DNA of 64,000 nucleotides from an uncultured Collinsella sp. (GCA_900757495.1 CAAENX010000029.1:1-64000); one strand, 5' to 3'. Shown: positions 18,501 to 26,417, numbered from the stretch's first letter. Numbers and translations are program-made. The notes: generated from the letters alone by a model not told the origin.

Positions 18501-18914
18501 AACGCCAAGATTGCCGCAGCTCACGATGCCGCCGAGCGCGCCGCGACCGCCAAGGCCGAACTCGATGACGCCGCAGCTGCGACGGATGCTGTGGCACCTG
18601 CCTACCTGGAGGCGCTTGCCAACTATACCGCCGCCAAGGCCGAACTCGACCAGGCTGTTGCCGAGCTTAACGCCGAGATCGCTCGCCAAGAGGCCGCCGA
18701 CCGCGGAAACGGCGAGCAGACCCAGCCCGTCACGCAAGTTACGTACCAGGCCAAGCATGCGGAGGCAAAGACCGAGACCACGACTTGGCAGACGGCGATG
18801 CCCGCCACGGGCGATGCGTCCGAGCTGCTGGGTGAGACCTTCGTGATCGGCGGCACGGTCCTGGTGGCCGCCGGCGTATTCCTGTCCGATAAGCGCCGCC
18901 AGCTGATCCGTTAG
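15564..18914 (+). CDS. Sortase-anchored alanine-rich coiled-coil surface protein with internal CAP domain
   Basis: 1,116 residues from ATG 15564 (GGGAAGGA 8-15 bases upstream). A signal peptide (about 1-48, TVAAATIAMTGGSLLSPLTA) leads into a long Ala/Asp/Gln-rich coiled coil (about 75-445). A CAP (SCP/PR1-like) domain follows at about 480-680, with NEYRKSVGLSELKVT, AHAQQFNVGENVAW and HTVGHYMNVIDPDYTVTGMG. A second coiled coil runs to about 1045. The C-terminus has the sortase-type signal MPATG (from residue 1079), a hydrophobic segment FVIGGTVLVAAGVFL and the basic tail DKRRQLIR, so it is covalently cell-wall anchored. A CAP domain held between two coiled-coil stalks suggests a surface adhesin or host-interaction protein. 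The MPXTG signal departs from the canonical LPXTG. Confidence 0.9.
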   Translation: MSKNVNKNINGGAVGKAKAAGRIATVAAATIAMTGGSLLSPLTAVAQGANGADATGKPAAVLSPLTSAAAASTGAGTVSAAQKVANLQAAVDAARAKAAAAKADLEAAAAPYDAAAANQQQAQGAYDAAHGASDAATSAASTELEKQMGAAQDKVDADVKTLEDAQAALGAAKKNLADKDEALATAQKASDDAQAALEAAQAAASDATPEAVAAAQAAADQAASELAQATQQAADAQARLVDAQAAADAAAAKKQDTQDKLSAAQQAKDAADTDVNAAQASYDAAKADLDRAEQGAAGPEYEAAKAKVDAAAATLDAAKSVQARREGELAAASQEVTTAEGEVQAAQQALAVQQQTAADAQSKLDAATATATAADTALGQAKTDHASALAALADAQAKLSAAKDEKNAAGKALDQAKAQKQQADQAVAQAQAKLDAAQATANASAENYRQGAIAFFKSVGADDAADLILNCKYASLTKVGEEVDATSLTNMKQAIVWLKACNEYRKSVGLSELKVTYSMMATAIADANYSDTKVAHAQQFNVGENVAWNYGSDPFIQWVDQEKAVFDRAAATLGATGLTGKAAFDFYRQHGDEVDRYVAAHGGNVHTVGHYMNVIDPDYTVTGMGVCTRGTMNRWLTQAQTFSMSGGWYTNAANPMTVAEYEAVLNAWCDSLANPGQGVDAARRELAAAQGVADDAGNKANAASQAVAAKQAQVERSATAVDAAADKVSEAQVAVEQKQAAAEAAARAVSDARADLGAANAAVTAAQDAVAAKSGELDIAKEEVVAAKRALDAARAGVGDKQDALAAAQNELAAYSADIAAAQRAFDAASSALEDARANQREAEAEFAVAQGDADQADIDAVAAQAELDMAQRAASDAGAAVTTAQAKSDAAAARASQLKNAAAALSKATEDKAAADAALDAAEMAVSDAEYDFAEADDAVTDAAATRDASAAAVARLRRIDLAEAIVNGSADDADEALNAKIAAAHDAAERAATAKAELDDAAAATDAVAPAYLEALANYTAAKAELDQAVAELNAEIARQEAADRGNGEQTQPVTQVTYQAKHAEAKTETTTWQTAMPATGDASELLGETFVIGGTVLVAAGVFLSDKRRQLIR

Positions 18915-19010
18915 GGACAGGGAAGCGCGCTGTTTTTGGCGCGCACCGCAAGGGCATGGGCTCTGCGGCGCGCGCCACTTTCACCTTCGAGATTGATTAA
19001 GGAGGGACAT

Positions 19011-19364
19011 ATGCAAATTAGAGGAGAGGCCGCGATTGCTTGCGGATTCATGGCGGGCCTGGCAACGGGGCTGCTGTTCGACGGGTGCTTTGACGGCTAC
19101 ATTAATCGATACCGCGATTCTGGTTTTTCGAGAAGCAAGCCTTGGAAAACGGCATCGGCTCCTCTAGAGGTGGCCGCGCCCATCGAGCCTCGCAGCGCAG
19201 ATGCCTCAAAAATCAAGGTAATCGTTACCAAGAACGGCAAGATTTATCATCGTGCGGGATGCAAAAGCCTTCCCCGGAACGCTATTAAAACAAGCGTGCC
19301 ATTAGCGACCGCACTCAAACGAGGCAAGACACCCTGCCCAACATGTTGCCCACCAACGTCCTAG
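19011..19364 (+). CDS. Membrane-anchored small protein with C-terminal H-X3-C / C-X2-C domain
   Basis: 117 residues; ATG 19011 follows AAGGAGGG (18999-19006). An N-terminal hydrophobic segment (AIACGFMAGLATGLLFDGCF) probably anchors it in the membrane or acts as an export signal. The C-terminal 50 residues match a widespread small domain with the pattern KNGKIYHRAGCKSL ... AT.LKRGKTPCPTC, in which His and three Cys probably bind zinc (Ada metal-binding-like fold, often found in secreted nucleases and competence proteins). There is no catalytic domain. It runs convergently into the next gene, whose 3' end overlaps its stop by four bases. Confidence 0.65.
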   Translation: MQIRGEAAIACGFMAGLATGLLFDGCFDGYINRYRDSGFSRSKPWKTASAPLEVAAPIEPRSADASKIKVIVTKNGKIYHRAGCKSLPRNAIKTSVPLATALKRGKTPCPTCCPPTS

Positions 19365-20023
19365 GCGATTCCCAAGATATGCTCTGCAACGCCATGGGTT
19401 TCTGCAAACGCACGGACCCTTGCTTTCTCTTTTTTAGGTAACGAGCTGAATACTATGGCGAACTTTTCCTCGTCTAACAGAGAAAGCATGTTTTCTACGG
19501 CATGGGCGTCCTTCTCGGCCTTTTTGCCGCGTTCGCCGTTGATTGTCATCTTGTGGATCGCATAAGCCTCAGGGGTCGGAACGGTCACAATGTGGTTCAG
19601 ACAGCGCACGTCGATGGTGTTTTTCAGAATGACGTCCATGTGCCATAGAGCTTGGGCCGTCACCCCGATGTTCGTCTTGAGAGCAGGCTCTTTTCCCTCA
19701 CCCATTTTTCTGATGAGAAATTCAACTTCAAGGCCGGTAATATCTAGCAACTTTGTTGTTCCGGTCATGCGATCGGATTCGACAAAGAAACCTCGTTCTT
19801 TTGCAAGGGCGGTCAGGCGCGCCGCTGGACTGGGGCGTCGCAGGTTTCGAACGAGGAAGTCGACATCCATTGTTTTGATATTTGGGCAAAAGCCTGGAAG
19901 TACATCGGCTTCTCTGTAGGCAAATTCCGCCCAAGACCCGATGAGGATAACGTGGTCTATGCATCCTGCTTCCTCGACCAGGTCAAGTACTTTTGAGAAA
20001 GCTTGTTGCTGCTCAGTCGGCAT
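19361..20023 (-). CDS. Nucleotidyltransferase-fold protein (MNT/AbiEii-like)
   Basis: 220 residues from ATG 20023, with GGGAAGGA upstream in the overlapping gene. The NTase core is visible: ILIGSWAEFAYREADVL (GS motif), then IKTMDVDFLV, giving the h-G-S...D-X-D pattern of the polymerase-beta-like superfamily (NTP_transf_8/AbiEii relatives). The C-terminal helical part (NGERGKKAEKDAHAVENML) is typical of such proteins. Relatives act as toxins or antitoxins that nucleotidylate tRNA or partner proteins. It follows, with an 11-base overlap, a small conserved helical protein; the pair behaves like a toxin-antitoxin module. Biochemical activity is not shown by the sequence. Confidence 0.75.
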   Translation of the reverse strand: MPTEQQQAFSKVLDLVEEAGCIDHVILIGSWAEFAYREADVLPGFCPNIKTMDVDFLVRNLRRPSPAARLTALAKERGFFVESDRMTGTTKLLDITGLEVEFLIRKMGEGKEPALKTNIGVTAQALWHMDVILKNTIDVRCLNHIVTVPTPEAYAIHKMTINGERGKKAEKDAHAVENMLSLLDEEKFAIVFSSLPKKEKARVRAFAETHGVAEHILGIA

Positions 20024-20324
20024 TCGGTATCCTTCCCAACGCACGTATGATTTGCTTTTGAGATTGCTTCTGTTCTCTGATGGCGGTCACAAGAGCCCTT
20101 CGACGTTCGATTTTGGCTCGTAGCTCATCAACCTTTGCAGCAGGGACATAGTCACTTTTGACCTTGTCGCCGACTCGATAGTTGAGGTAGCAGTACTCGC
20201 GACCCTTTATGTTTCGCATGCGGATGCTGCCCTTTGGAAGGAGGCCAATTTCCTGCTCCATGAGGCCCAGAAGGTGGATCGAGCGTGCGTATTCCTCTTC
20301 TAGGACATCTTCTAAGACGGACAT
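20013..20324 (-). CDS. Small helical partner of the nucleotidyltransferase (DUF6788-like)
   Basis: 103 residues from ATG 20324 with GGAAGGGAGG just upstream. The layout is a helix, then a short beta motif PKGSIRMRNIKGREYCYLNY followed by RVGDKVKSDYV, then a long helix (VDELRAKIERRRALVTAIRE). This 'LPKGS..KK.KGREYYYL.YR..GK' pattern is common in small proteins encoded next to nucleotidyltransferase genes. It is the first gene of the minus-strand pair and follows a perfect inverted repeat in the promoter region, the arrangement expected of an autoregulating antitoxin. The antitoxin role is inferred. Confidence 0.7.
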   Translation of the reverse strand: MSVLEDVLEEEYARSIHLLGLMEQEIGLLPKGSIRMRNIKGREYCYLNYRVGDKVKSDYVPAAKVDELRAKIERRRALVTAIREQKQSQKQIIRALGRIPNAD

Positions 20325-20342
20325 GGAGCCTCCCTTCCAAGT

Positions 20343-20386
20343 AGTTACCCTACATTCTATCAAATCTAATAATTTGTAGGGTAACT
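20343..20386 (-). promoter_or_regulatory. Operator-like perfect inverted repeat before the nucleotidyltransferase operon
   Basis: agttaccctaca (20343-20354) and tgtagggtaact (20375-20386) are perfect 12-base complements separated by a 20-base AT-rich spacer. They lie 19-62 bases upstream of the first start codon and flank the likely promoter. Paired inverted repeats of this kind are typical binding sites of autoregulatory antitoxins; which protein binds is not known. Confidence 0.65.
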
Positions 20387-20483
20387 CAAATGTGTCCGCA
20401 CGACATGTGACACTTGCCCTGCCGCCATGCTCCGTCGCGGCGGCATGCATCTGAACAACGACCCTCTAAGGAGTTCGAAATCG

Positions 20484-20723
20484 ATGAGTGACAACACCAG
20501 ACATCTCGCAAAGAAATGCGTTAAGGACGCGGGACCGTGCCTCGCGCTGTGCCTTGCCGGCGCAGCGGTCGCGCTGCTGGCTGTTCTGGGGCCGTTCGAC
20601 GCGCTTCGAAGCGCCAGCTCTCTGCACGTTTGCATGGCCCTTGCCGGCGCCATGATGACCGGCGGCGTGCTCGATTTGATCTTTTGGGTGTTTGACCCGT
20701 TTGGATGGAAGAACGAGGGGTAA
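20484..20723 (+). CDS. Small membrane protein (79 residues)
   Basis: ATG 20484 with AAGGAG (20468-20473) ten bases upstream. Two hydrophobic helices are predicted: PCLALCLAGAAVALLAVLG and VCMALAGAMMTGGVLDLIF, with a basic N-terminus (HLAKKCVKD) inside. I recognise no family and no conserved motif. It stands between the nucleotidyltransferase operon (divergent) and the phosphoesterase cluster. Confidence 0.6.
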   Translation: MSDNTRHLAKKCVKDAGPCLALCLAGAAVALLAVLGPFDALRSASSLHVCMALAGAMMTGGVLDLIFWVFDPFGWKNEG

Positions 20724-20808
20724 GCCCTAAGGGGTGTAGATATCGGGGCCTGCCTGCAATTTCTGCTATCGATTTGTCCAGAGCCGCACGGCGCGGAGGT
20801 GTTGCTTG

Positions 20809-21564
20809 ATGTCCATTTTCGTTACCGGAGACGTTCACGGTATCGCCGAGTACGGGGCGAGCCGCTTCTCGTCGCGCGCTTGGCCATTGGGCCGAACGCT
20901 AACGCGCGATGACGTGGTGATCGTTGCCGGCGACTTTGGCTTTATATGGAGCGGCTCGAACACCGACAAATACTGGCTCGATTGGTTTGAGTCCAAGCCC
21001 TGGACCACGTGCTTTGTCGACGGCAATCACGAGAACCATCATCTGCTGGCGGGGCTGCCGATTCGAGAGTGGAATGGCGGCCTCGTCCACGAGGCTCGCC
21101 CGCACGTGCTGCACCTGATGCGCGGTGAGGTGTTCGATATCGCAGGGAACACGGTGCTCGCCATGGGTGGCGCCGCGAGCCATGACAAGCAGTGGCGTCA
21201 GGAGGGAAAGACTTGGTGGCCCGAGGAAATGCCGAGTGAGAGCGAGATGAACCATTGCCGTGCCTCGCTCGATCGCGTGGGCTGGAAGGTCGACTACGTA
21301 TTGACTCACGAGGCGCCGGTCAATCTGGCGGACGAGCTGTGCATGGAGTGCAATCGCGAGTTCTACGACGATTCGCTGCAGGCCTTTTTGGGCGAGCTCG
21401 ACGGGCGGCTCGACTACCGCACCTGGTTTTTTGGCCATTACCATGACGATGAATGGCGTGATGACAAGCATCGTCTTATCTACCAAGATATCGTGCGGAT
21501 CGAAGCGCGATGTGCCGACGGATTCGGCGAGACGACGAGCAGTTATTCCGAGCAAGAGCGTTAG
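20809..21564 (+). CDS. Calcineurin-like metallophosphoesterase (first of three in tandem)
   Basis: 251 residues from ATG 20809 (GGAGGT at 20795-20800). Metal-binding motifs of the calcineurin-like superfamily are visible: VTGDVHG near the N-terminus, VIVAGDFGF, CFVDGNHEN, and later DYVLTHEAP and FFGHYHDD. Such enzymes hydrolyse phosphoesters with two metal ions; the substrate is not evident. It shares long stretches of plan and wording with the third gene (VGWKVDYV.TH, GEVF, GGA.S.DK), so the two are paralogues. All three genes are close-packed and probably form one operon. Confidence 0.85.
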   Translation: MSIFVTGDVHGIAEYGASRFSSRAWPLGRTLTRDDVVIVAGDFGFIWSGSNTDKYWLDWFESKPWTTCFVDGNHENHHLLAGLPIREWNGGLVHEARPHVLHLMRGEVFDIAGNTVLAMGGAASHDKQWRQEGKTWWPEEMPSESEMNHCRASLDRVGWKVDYVLTHEAPVNLADELCMECNREFYDDSLQAFLGELDGRLDYRTWFFGHYHDDEWRDDKHRLIYQDIVRIEARCADGFGETTSSYSEQER

Positions 21565-21573
21565 GAGGTCCCC

Positions 21574-22212
21574 GTGATCTGGTTTACCAGCGATACTCAC
21601 TTTGGACACGAGAACATGCTGCGGCTTAGCGATAGGCCTTGGTCAACTGCTGCGCAGATGAACGACGACATGGTCGCCAACATTAACAGCAAGGTTGCTG
21701 TGGACGACGAGCTCTACATTTTGGGTGACTTTAGCTTTAAGATGACGGTCCAAGACGCCTACGAGCTGCGCAAAAGCATCGTATGCAAGCGCGTCCACCT
21801 GCTGCCCGGCAACCACGACAAAGACTGGACGCAGCCTGCGGTGGCGGATGCCTTTATCGTCGAGCCGTCCATTTGCGTGCTCAAAATCGATCGGCAGAAA
21901 ATCGCGCTGAGCCACTATCCCATGGCCGACTGGCAGGGCATGTCGCACGGCAGCTGGCATTTGCACGGGCATATCCACAGTTGCGGCGGCGCGTACAACA
22001 ATTTCAACCGCAGGCAGGGACTGCTGCGCTATGACGTGGGCGTGGACGCTAACAGCTACGCTCCCGTGAGCCTGGAGGAGCTCAGGTCGTGGTTTGCGCA
22101 GGTAGACGAGCCGGTGTGTTGCGTTAAGTGGCCGTGGTGGGTCAACGCCACGGGCGACGAGCAGGTCGAGCACGACCTCGAGGCCTATAAGAGTGAAGTG
22201 GTGATCCGATGA
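21574..22212 (+). CDS. Calcineurin-like metallophosphoesterase (second of three)
   Basis: 212 residues; start GTG 21574 with TAGGAGGT upstream, nine bases after the preceding stop. Motifs FTSDTHFGHENML, ILGDFSF, LLPGNHDKDW, IALSHYPM and HLHGHIHS place it in a different subgroup from its neighbours, the family often annotated as phosphoesterase or metallophosphatase with the DTHFGH signature. It overlaps the third gene by four bases (ATGA), so translation is coupled. Confidence 0.85.
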   Translation: MIWFTSDTHFGHENMLRLSDRPWSTAAQMNDDMVANINSKVAVDDELYILGDFSFKMTVQDAYELRKSIVCKRVHLLPGNHDKDWTQPAVADAFIVEPSICVLKIDRQKIALSHYPMADWQGMSHGSWHLHGHIHSCGGAYNNFNRRQGLLRYDVGVDANSYAPVSLEELRSWFAQVDEPVCCVKWPWWVNATGDEQVEHDLEAYKSEVVIR

Positions 22213-22934
22213 CGGTCTATGTGACGGGCGATATTCACGGTGGCATCGACATGCAAAAGCTGCGCGATTGGGATCTTGGGGATAGCCTGACGAGCGACGA
22301 CTATCTGATAATCGCGGGCGACTTTGGCTTTCCGTGGGATTTCTCCGCCGAGGAATGTGCCGATATCACGTGGCTCGAGTCGCGCCCCTATACCGTGCTG
22401 TTCGTCGACGGCAACCACGAACGCTTCGACCATTGGGCGGAGCGGCCCCTGGAGCTGTGGCACGGAGGCTTGACGCAGCGTCTGTCGGATACCTCGCCCA
22501 TACGGCGCCTGACGCGCGGCGAGGTTTTTGAGCTCGACGGCTCAACGATCTTTACCATGGGTGGCGCCACGAGCGTGGACAAGGAGTACCGCATCCCGTA
22601 TTCTAGCTGGTGGCCGCAGGAGCTGCCGGGTGAGCGCAACTTTGGGGAAGCGCGGGCAAAGCTCGATAGCGTGGGCTGGAAGGTCGACTACGTGGTCACC
22701 CATACCTGTTCCACGCGCATGCTCTCGCCCACGCTCTATCCGGCGCCCGGTTGGAATTACCCCGATGTCGATCGGCTTACGGCATTTTTCGATGAGCTGG
22801 AGGATCGCTTGGATTACAAGCGCTGGTACTACGGGCATTTTCATCGGGATGCCAACTCGGCCGAGCGCCATACCGTGCTCTACGACTGCATCGTTCGCCT
22901 GGGCGACGAGCTCCAGCCCGGGGGTGTTGCATAG
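22209..22934 (+). CDS. Calcineurin-like metallophosphoesterase (third of three)
   Basis: 241 residues, ATG 22209 overlapping the preceding stop. Motifs: VTGDIHGG, LIIAGDFGFPWD, LFVDGNHERF, DYVVTHTCS and YYGHFHRD. It is a paralogue of the first gene of the cluster. Fifteen bases later it converges with gluQ, and no clear terminator separates them. Confidence 0.85.
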   Translation: MTVYVTGDIHGGIDMQKLRDWDLGDSLTSDDYLIIAGDFGFPWDFSAEECADITWLESRPYTVLFVDGNHERFDHWAERPLELWHGGLTQRLSDTSPIRRLTRGEVFELDGSTIFTMGGATSVDKEYRIPYSSWWPQELPGERNFGEARAKLDSVGWKVDYVVTHTCSTRMLSPTLYPAPGWNYPDVDRLTAFFDELEDRLDYKRWYYGHFHRDANSAERHTVLYDCIVRLGDELQPGGVA

Positions 22935-22949
22935 GGGCGGGATGGCTGG

Positions 22950-23960
22950 CTACTCGACCGTTACAGTGATGTTCTCCCGGTGCGCTCGGATAACATCCCA
23001 GCTAAAGTGCTCGGCCAGCTGCTCGGCAGAGCGCGGTGTGGTGTCCGGTGCGATGCCCGTTTGCCCAGCGAGCCATCCCAGCAGTGCCTCGGGCGTGCCG
23101 AAGCGGGCGCGTAGTTCGCCCAGGTCCAGATCGCGGTCGCGCTTGGAAAGGCGGCGGCCGTCCGGCGACATGAGCAGCGGAATATGTGCGTAGTGCGGCG
23201 TGGGAAGACCCAGCAGATGCTGCAGGTAGATTTGGCGGGGCGTGGAGCCCAGCAGGTCGCATCCGCGCACGACCTCGGTGACGCCCATGGCGGCGTCATC
23301 GACCACCACGGCTAGCTGATAGGCGAACACGCCGTCGCTGCGGCGCACCAAAAAGTCGCCGCACTCGGTGGCGAGTGCTTCGCATTGGGCACCGTACGTG
23401 CGGTCCACAAATTCGATCACATCGTCTGCGAGGTCATCTACGGCGGGCACGCGCAGACGCGTGGCCGGGGCGCGCAGGGCACTGCGGCGGGCGACCTCTT
23501 CGGCCGAAAGCCCTCGGCAGGAGCCGCGGTAGATGGGCGTGCCGTCGCTGGCGTGCGGCGCGCTTGCGGCGTGGAGTTCGGCGCGCGTGCAAAAGCAGGG
23601 ATAGGTGAGGCCGGCGTCTTGCAGCTGGTGCAGGGCGCTCTCGTACAGATCCAGGCGATCGTGCTGGTAGTAGGGGCCTTCGTCCCACTCGAGTCCTAGC
23701 CATGCCAGGTCGTCGATCAGTTGGGCTGCAAGCTCGGGGCGCTTGCAGCGGTCGTCCAGGTCCTCGATGCGCAGCACGATGCTGCCGCCCTGGCTGCGGG
23801 CCGAAAGCCACGCGCACAGGCAACTGAACACGTTGCCCAGGTGCATGCGGCCCGAGGGCGACGGGGCAAAGCGGCCCATGACGGGCGCGGGAACGGGGGT
23901 GAACGGCGTCGTTGGCGCGTCCGCGGCGGGCGTTGATATGTTGCGTACTTTGATATCCAT
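22950..23960 (-). CDS. gluQ: Glutamyl-Q tRNA(Asp) synthetase
   Basis: 336 residues from ATG 23960 (MDIKVRNISTP). Class I aminoacyl-tRNA synthetase motifs: the HIGH-like APSPSGRMHLGN and the KMSKS-like RRLSKRDRD. A zinc site (CFC, then YRGSC) sits in the insertion, as in GluQRS. The enzyme lacks the anticodon-binding domain of full GltX (about 480 residues) and transfers glutamate to the queuosine base of tRNA(Asp). The short N-terminal extension before GRFAPSPSG is not typical. The upstream region holds no obvious partner, so it is a single gene converging on the phosphoesterases. Confidence 0.88.
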   Translation of the reverse strand: MDIKVRNISTPAADAPTTPFTPVPAPVMGRFAPSPSGRMHLGNVFSCLCAWLSARSQGGSIVLRIEDLDDRCKRPELAAQLIDDLAWLGLEWDEGPYYQHDRLDLYESALHQLQDAGLTYPCFCTRAELHAASAPHASDGTPIYRGSCRGLSAEEVARRSALRAPATRLRVPAVDDLADDVIEFVDRTYGAQCEALATECGDFLVRRSDGVFAYQLAVVVDDAAMGVTEVVRGCDLLGSTPRQIYLQHLLGLPTPHYAHIPLLMSPDGRRLSKRDRDLDLGELRARFGTPEALLGWLAGQTGIAPDTTPRSAEQLAEHFSWDVIRAHRENITVTVE

Positions 23961-24473
23961 GCGGATGAGTATAGCGCGGGGCGCGGTAGGGAAGGCGCTG
24001 CCGTGGCTCGCAAGTTGGCGACGCTGCGCATTGTGCGCGGTGAGTCTGCGACTCAATGCCTTGACCGCTGCACACCGACTCGGCCTTATACACGACAGAA
24101 ACCCCGGCAGCTCTTCGCAACTGCCGGGGTTTCCGCGGAAAAGGGGGACATGATCCTCGAGCGAACGGGAAAGGGGCAAACCGTTTTCGCTCAACTGCTT
24201 TATGCCCTTCGCCCGCAGGCTCAATCAGCGTATTTAGCGGCAACACAAAGCCGCTACACCTGTGACGAAGCTGTGAAGCGGCGCCTGCTGCTGGCACGAG
24301 CCATGGCAAGGGGTGTCCCAAGATGCCGGCAGATAAGGAACGTCCCTAACTGCCGGGTGCGGGGGAGGGTGACTTTTGTCCTGTCTGACGCTCCGGTTGC
24401 CGAGATATTCGTCCTGTGCGCACGCAAACGTGGGACAATGGCGCTGTTGGTTTTACAGACAAAGGATGTGCCT
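23961..24473. other. Gene-free stretch of about 510 bases with hairpins
   Basis: This divergent intergenic region separates gluQ from the DUF2207 gene. It holds a perfect 13-base hairpin, gaaaccccggcag (24098-24110) with ctgccggggtttc (24121-24133); a smaller one with agcggc/gccgct arms at about 24236-24256; and one palindromic repeat unit (24325-24357). The region keeps a plus-strand frame open into the DUF2207 gene, but its composition and the lack of a start signal argue against coding. No tRNA fold was found. Confidence 0.5.
24325..24357. repeat. Short palindromic repeat unit with GGAACGTCC core
   Basis: gccggcagat-aaggaacgtccct-aactgccggg: inverted CCGGCAG arms enclose the core GGAACGTCCC. 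The same core with other arms recurs at 26.8, 43.5 and 53.5 kb, which makes it a dispersed family in this genome. Confidence 0.6.
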
Positions 24474-26417
24474 ATGAACGCCCCCGTTGCCAGTACTTGT
24501 CGGCAGCGCTGCCTGTTTGCGCGATTCGCTTCCATTTGCGCGCTCGTCGCGTGCGCGTTGCTGCTGTTGCCTGCCGTTGCGCGCGCCGACGGCTATTCCA
24601 TGACCCAAACCTATATCGGTGCCACGGTTGAGGCCGATGGATCGCTGACCGTTGTCGAGGGACGCCAGTTTGATTTCGACGACGATATCAACGGCGTATA
24701 TTGGGATATCAATACGGGCACCAATCAGCAGGGCGGCGCGGCGGGCGTCAATGTGCTGAGCGTCGAGGAAGACGACACCGCGTTTAACAGGGTCGATAGC
24801 GCGAACAAGGGCGACTCTGGCGTCTATACGGTGGAACAGTCTGACGACGGCGTAAGGATTAAGGTGTTCAGTCCTCACGAGAGCGGCGACAGCGCGACCT
24901 ATTACGTGAGCTATACCATGACCGGTGCAGTCATGAACTGGGCCGATACCGCCGAGCTTTACTGGAAGTTCGTCGGTGACGGCTGGTCCGCGGATTCCGA
25001 CGATGTCGAGATGGAAGTGTACTTCGCAAATGCCGCTGCCGGGACGGCGGCCGTCAAGGGCGATAACTTCCGCGCATGGGGCCACGGCCCGCTGACGGGC
25101 GACGTGTCGCTCGACACGGACGAACCCATGGTCACCTATACCATTCCCTGCGTGCATCAGGGCGAATTCGCCGAGGCGCGCATCGCCTTCCCCAGCGATT
25201 GGGTGCCTTGGCTTTCCGCTTCGAACGAGGAGCGCATGCCGACAATCCTGAGCGAGGAGAAGGCATGGGCCGACGAGGCTAACGCCCGCCGCGCTCACGC
25301 TCGCATGATTGCCAACGTGCTTGCCGTGGTGAGTGTTGTCGCGGCGGCGACCTTTACCGGCGTCATCGTCGTGCTCAAGTTGCGCCGCCGCAAGCCAAGG
25401 CCGCTCTTCCAAGACGAATACTTCCGCGACGTGCCCTCCGCCGACCATCCCGCTGTGCTCTCGGCCCTTATGAGCTGGAACGAGGTGCCCGACCAGGCTT
25501 ATATCGCCACGCTTATGAAGCTCACCGACGATCGCGTGATCAAGCTCGAGGAAGCGAGCGTGACTAAGGCTAAGAAGGGCCTGCTGGGGCGCGAGAAAGA
25601 GGAGCAGACCTACCGCGTGACGGTGAGCGATGCAGGCTGGAAGCTGGCCAAGGGCATTGACCGCACGGTGCTTAAGGTGTTCTTCGCCGGTGTTAAGCCC
25701 GACGAAAACGGCGACCGCTCGCGCACGTTCGACGAGCTGCAGCACTACGTCAAGCAGCACGCTACGCCCGTGGGCGACAAGCTCGAGGACTATCAGAACA
25801 CCGTTAAGGGCAAGCTGGCCGATAGCGAGTACGTTGCCTCGGACGGCATTGTCGCAATGGTGTTTGGCCTGGTCCTCGGCATCTTGGTCGCCTTTGTTCC
25901 CGTGGGGTCTATCTTCTTTACCGATGGCGCTACGGCGAACATTATCGCCGCTGTGATCTCGGTGCCCATCGTGCTGGTAGGCATTGGCGTGAGCCTTACC
26001 TTCCGCCGCTTTACGCCGGAGGGTGCCGAGGTCGCGGCCCGCTGCAAGGCACTCAAGCATTGGCTCGAGGATTTCACGCGTCTAAAGGAAGCCGTCCCCG
26101 GCGATCTGGTCCTGTGGAATAAACTTCTGGTGATGGGTGCGGCGCTGGGCGTTTCGAAGGAAGTCCTACGTCAGCTTGCCGAGGCTGTTCCTCCCGAGGT
26201 GCGCGAGGCCGACGGTTTCTACGACAATTACCCCTGCTACTGGTGGTACTACCATCATTACGGCAACGAGTCGCCGATGGATTCGTTCGACGGCGTGTAT
26301 CATGAGAGCATCCGTGAGCTCGCGTCGAGCTCCGACAGCTCGGGCGGCGGCGGAGGCGGCGGCTTCTCGGGCGGCGGCGGTGGTGGCGTCGGCGGAGGCG
26401 GCGGCGGAACGTTCTAG
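24474..26417 (+). CDS. DUF2207 membrane protein with glycine-rich C-terminus
   Basis: 647 residues from ATG 24474 (AAAGGA upstream). A signal peptide (ICALVACALLLLPAVARA) is followed by an extracellular beta-rich domain (about 40-270, including YSMTQTYIGATVEADGSLTV and EGRQFDFDDDINGVYWDI). There is a transmembrane helix (VLAVVSVVAAATFTGVIVVL), a cytoplasmic region, two more hydrophobic segments (VFGLVLGILVAFVPVGSIF and NIIAAVISVPIVLVGIGVSL) and a final run of Gly interrupted by Ser, Phe and Val. This is the usual DUF2207 layout, whose function is unknown. It appears monocistronic, and a MITE-like element lies 114 bases after its stop. Confidence 0.88.
   Translation: MNAPVASTCRQRCLFARFASICALVACALLLLPAVARADGYSMTQTYIGATVEADGSLTVVEGRQFDFDDDINGVYWDINTGTNQQGGAAGVNVLSVEEDDTAFNRVDSANKGDSGVYTVEQSDDGVRIKVFSPHESGDSATYYVSYTMTGAVMNWADTAELYWKFVGDGWSADSDDVEMEVYFANAAAGTAAVKGDNFRAWGHGPLTGDVSLDTDEPMVTYTIPCVHQGEFAEARIAFPSDWVPWLSASNEERMPTILSEEKAWADEANARRAHARMIANVLAVVSVVAAATFTGVIVVLKLRRRKPRPLFQDEYFRDVPSADHPAVLSALMSWNEVPDQAYIATLMKLTDDRVIKLEEASVTKAKKGLLGREKEEQTYRVTVSDAGWKLAKGIDRTVLKVFFAGVKPDENGDRSRTFDELQHYVKQHATPVGDKLEDYQNTVKGKLADSEYVASDGIVAMVFGLVLGILVAFVPVGSIFFTDGATANIIAAVISVPIVLVGIGVSLTFRRFTPEGAEVAARCKALKHWLEDFTRLKEAVPGDLVLWNKLLVMGAALGVSKEVLRQLAEAVPPEVREADGFYDNYPCYWWYYHHYGNESPMDSFDGVYHESIRELASSSDSSGGGGGGGFSGGGGGGVGGGGGGTF

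Noticed and set aside
24003..24473. Upstream extension of the DUF2207 frame (157 extra residues)
   Set aside because: It contains hairpins and a repeat unit, while the ATG at 24474 has a ribosome-binding site and opens a proper signal peptide.
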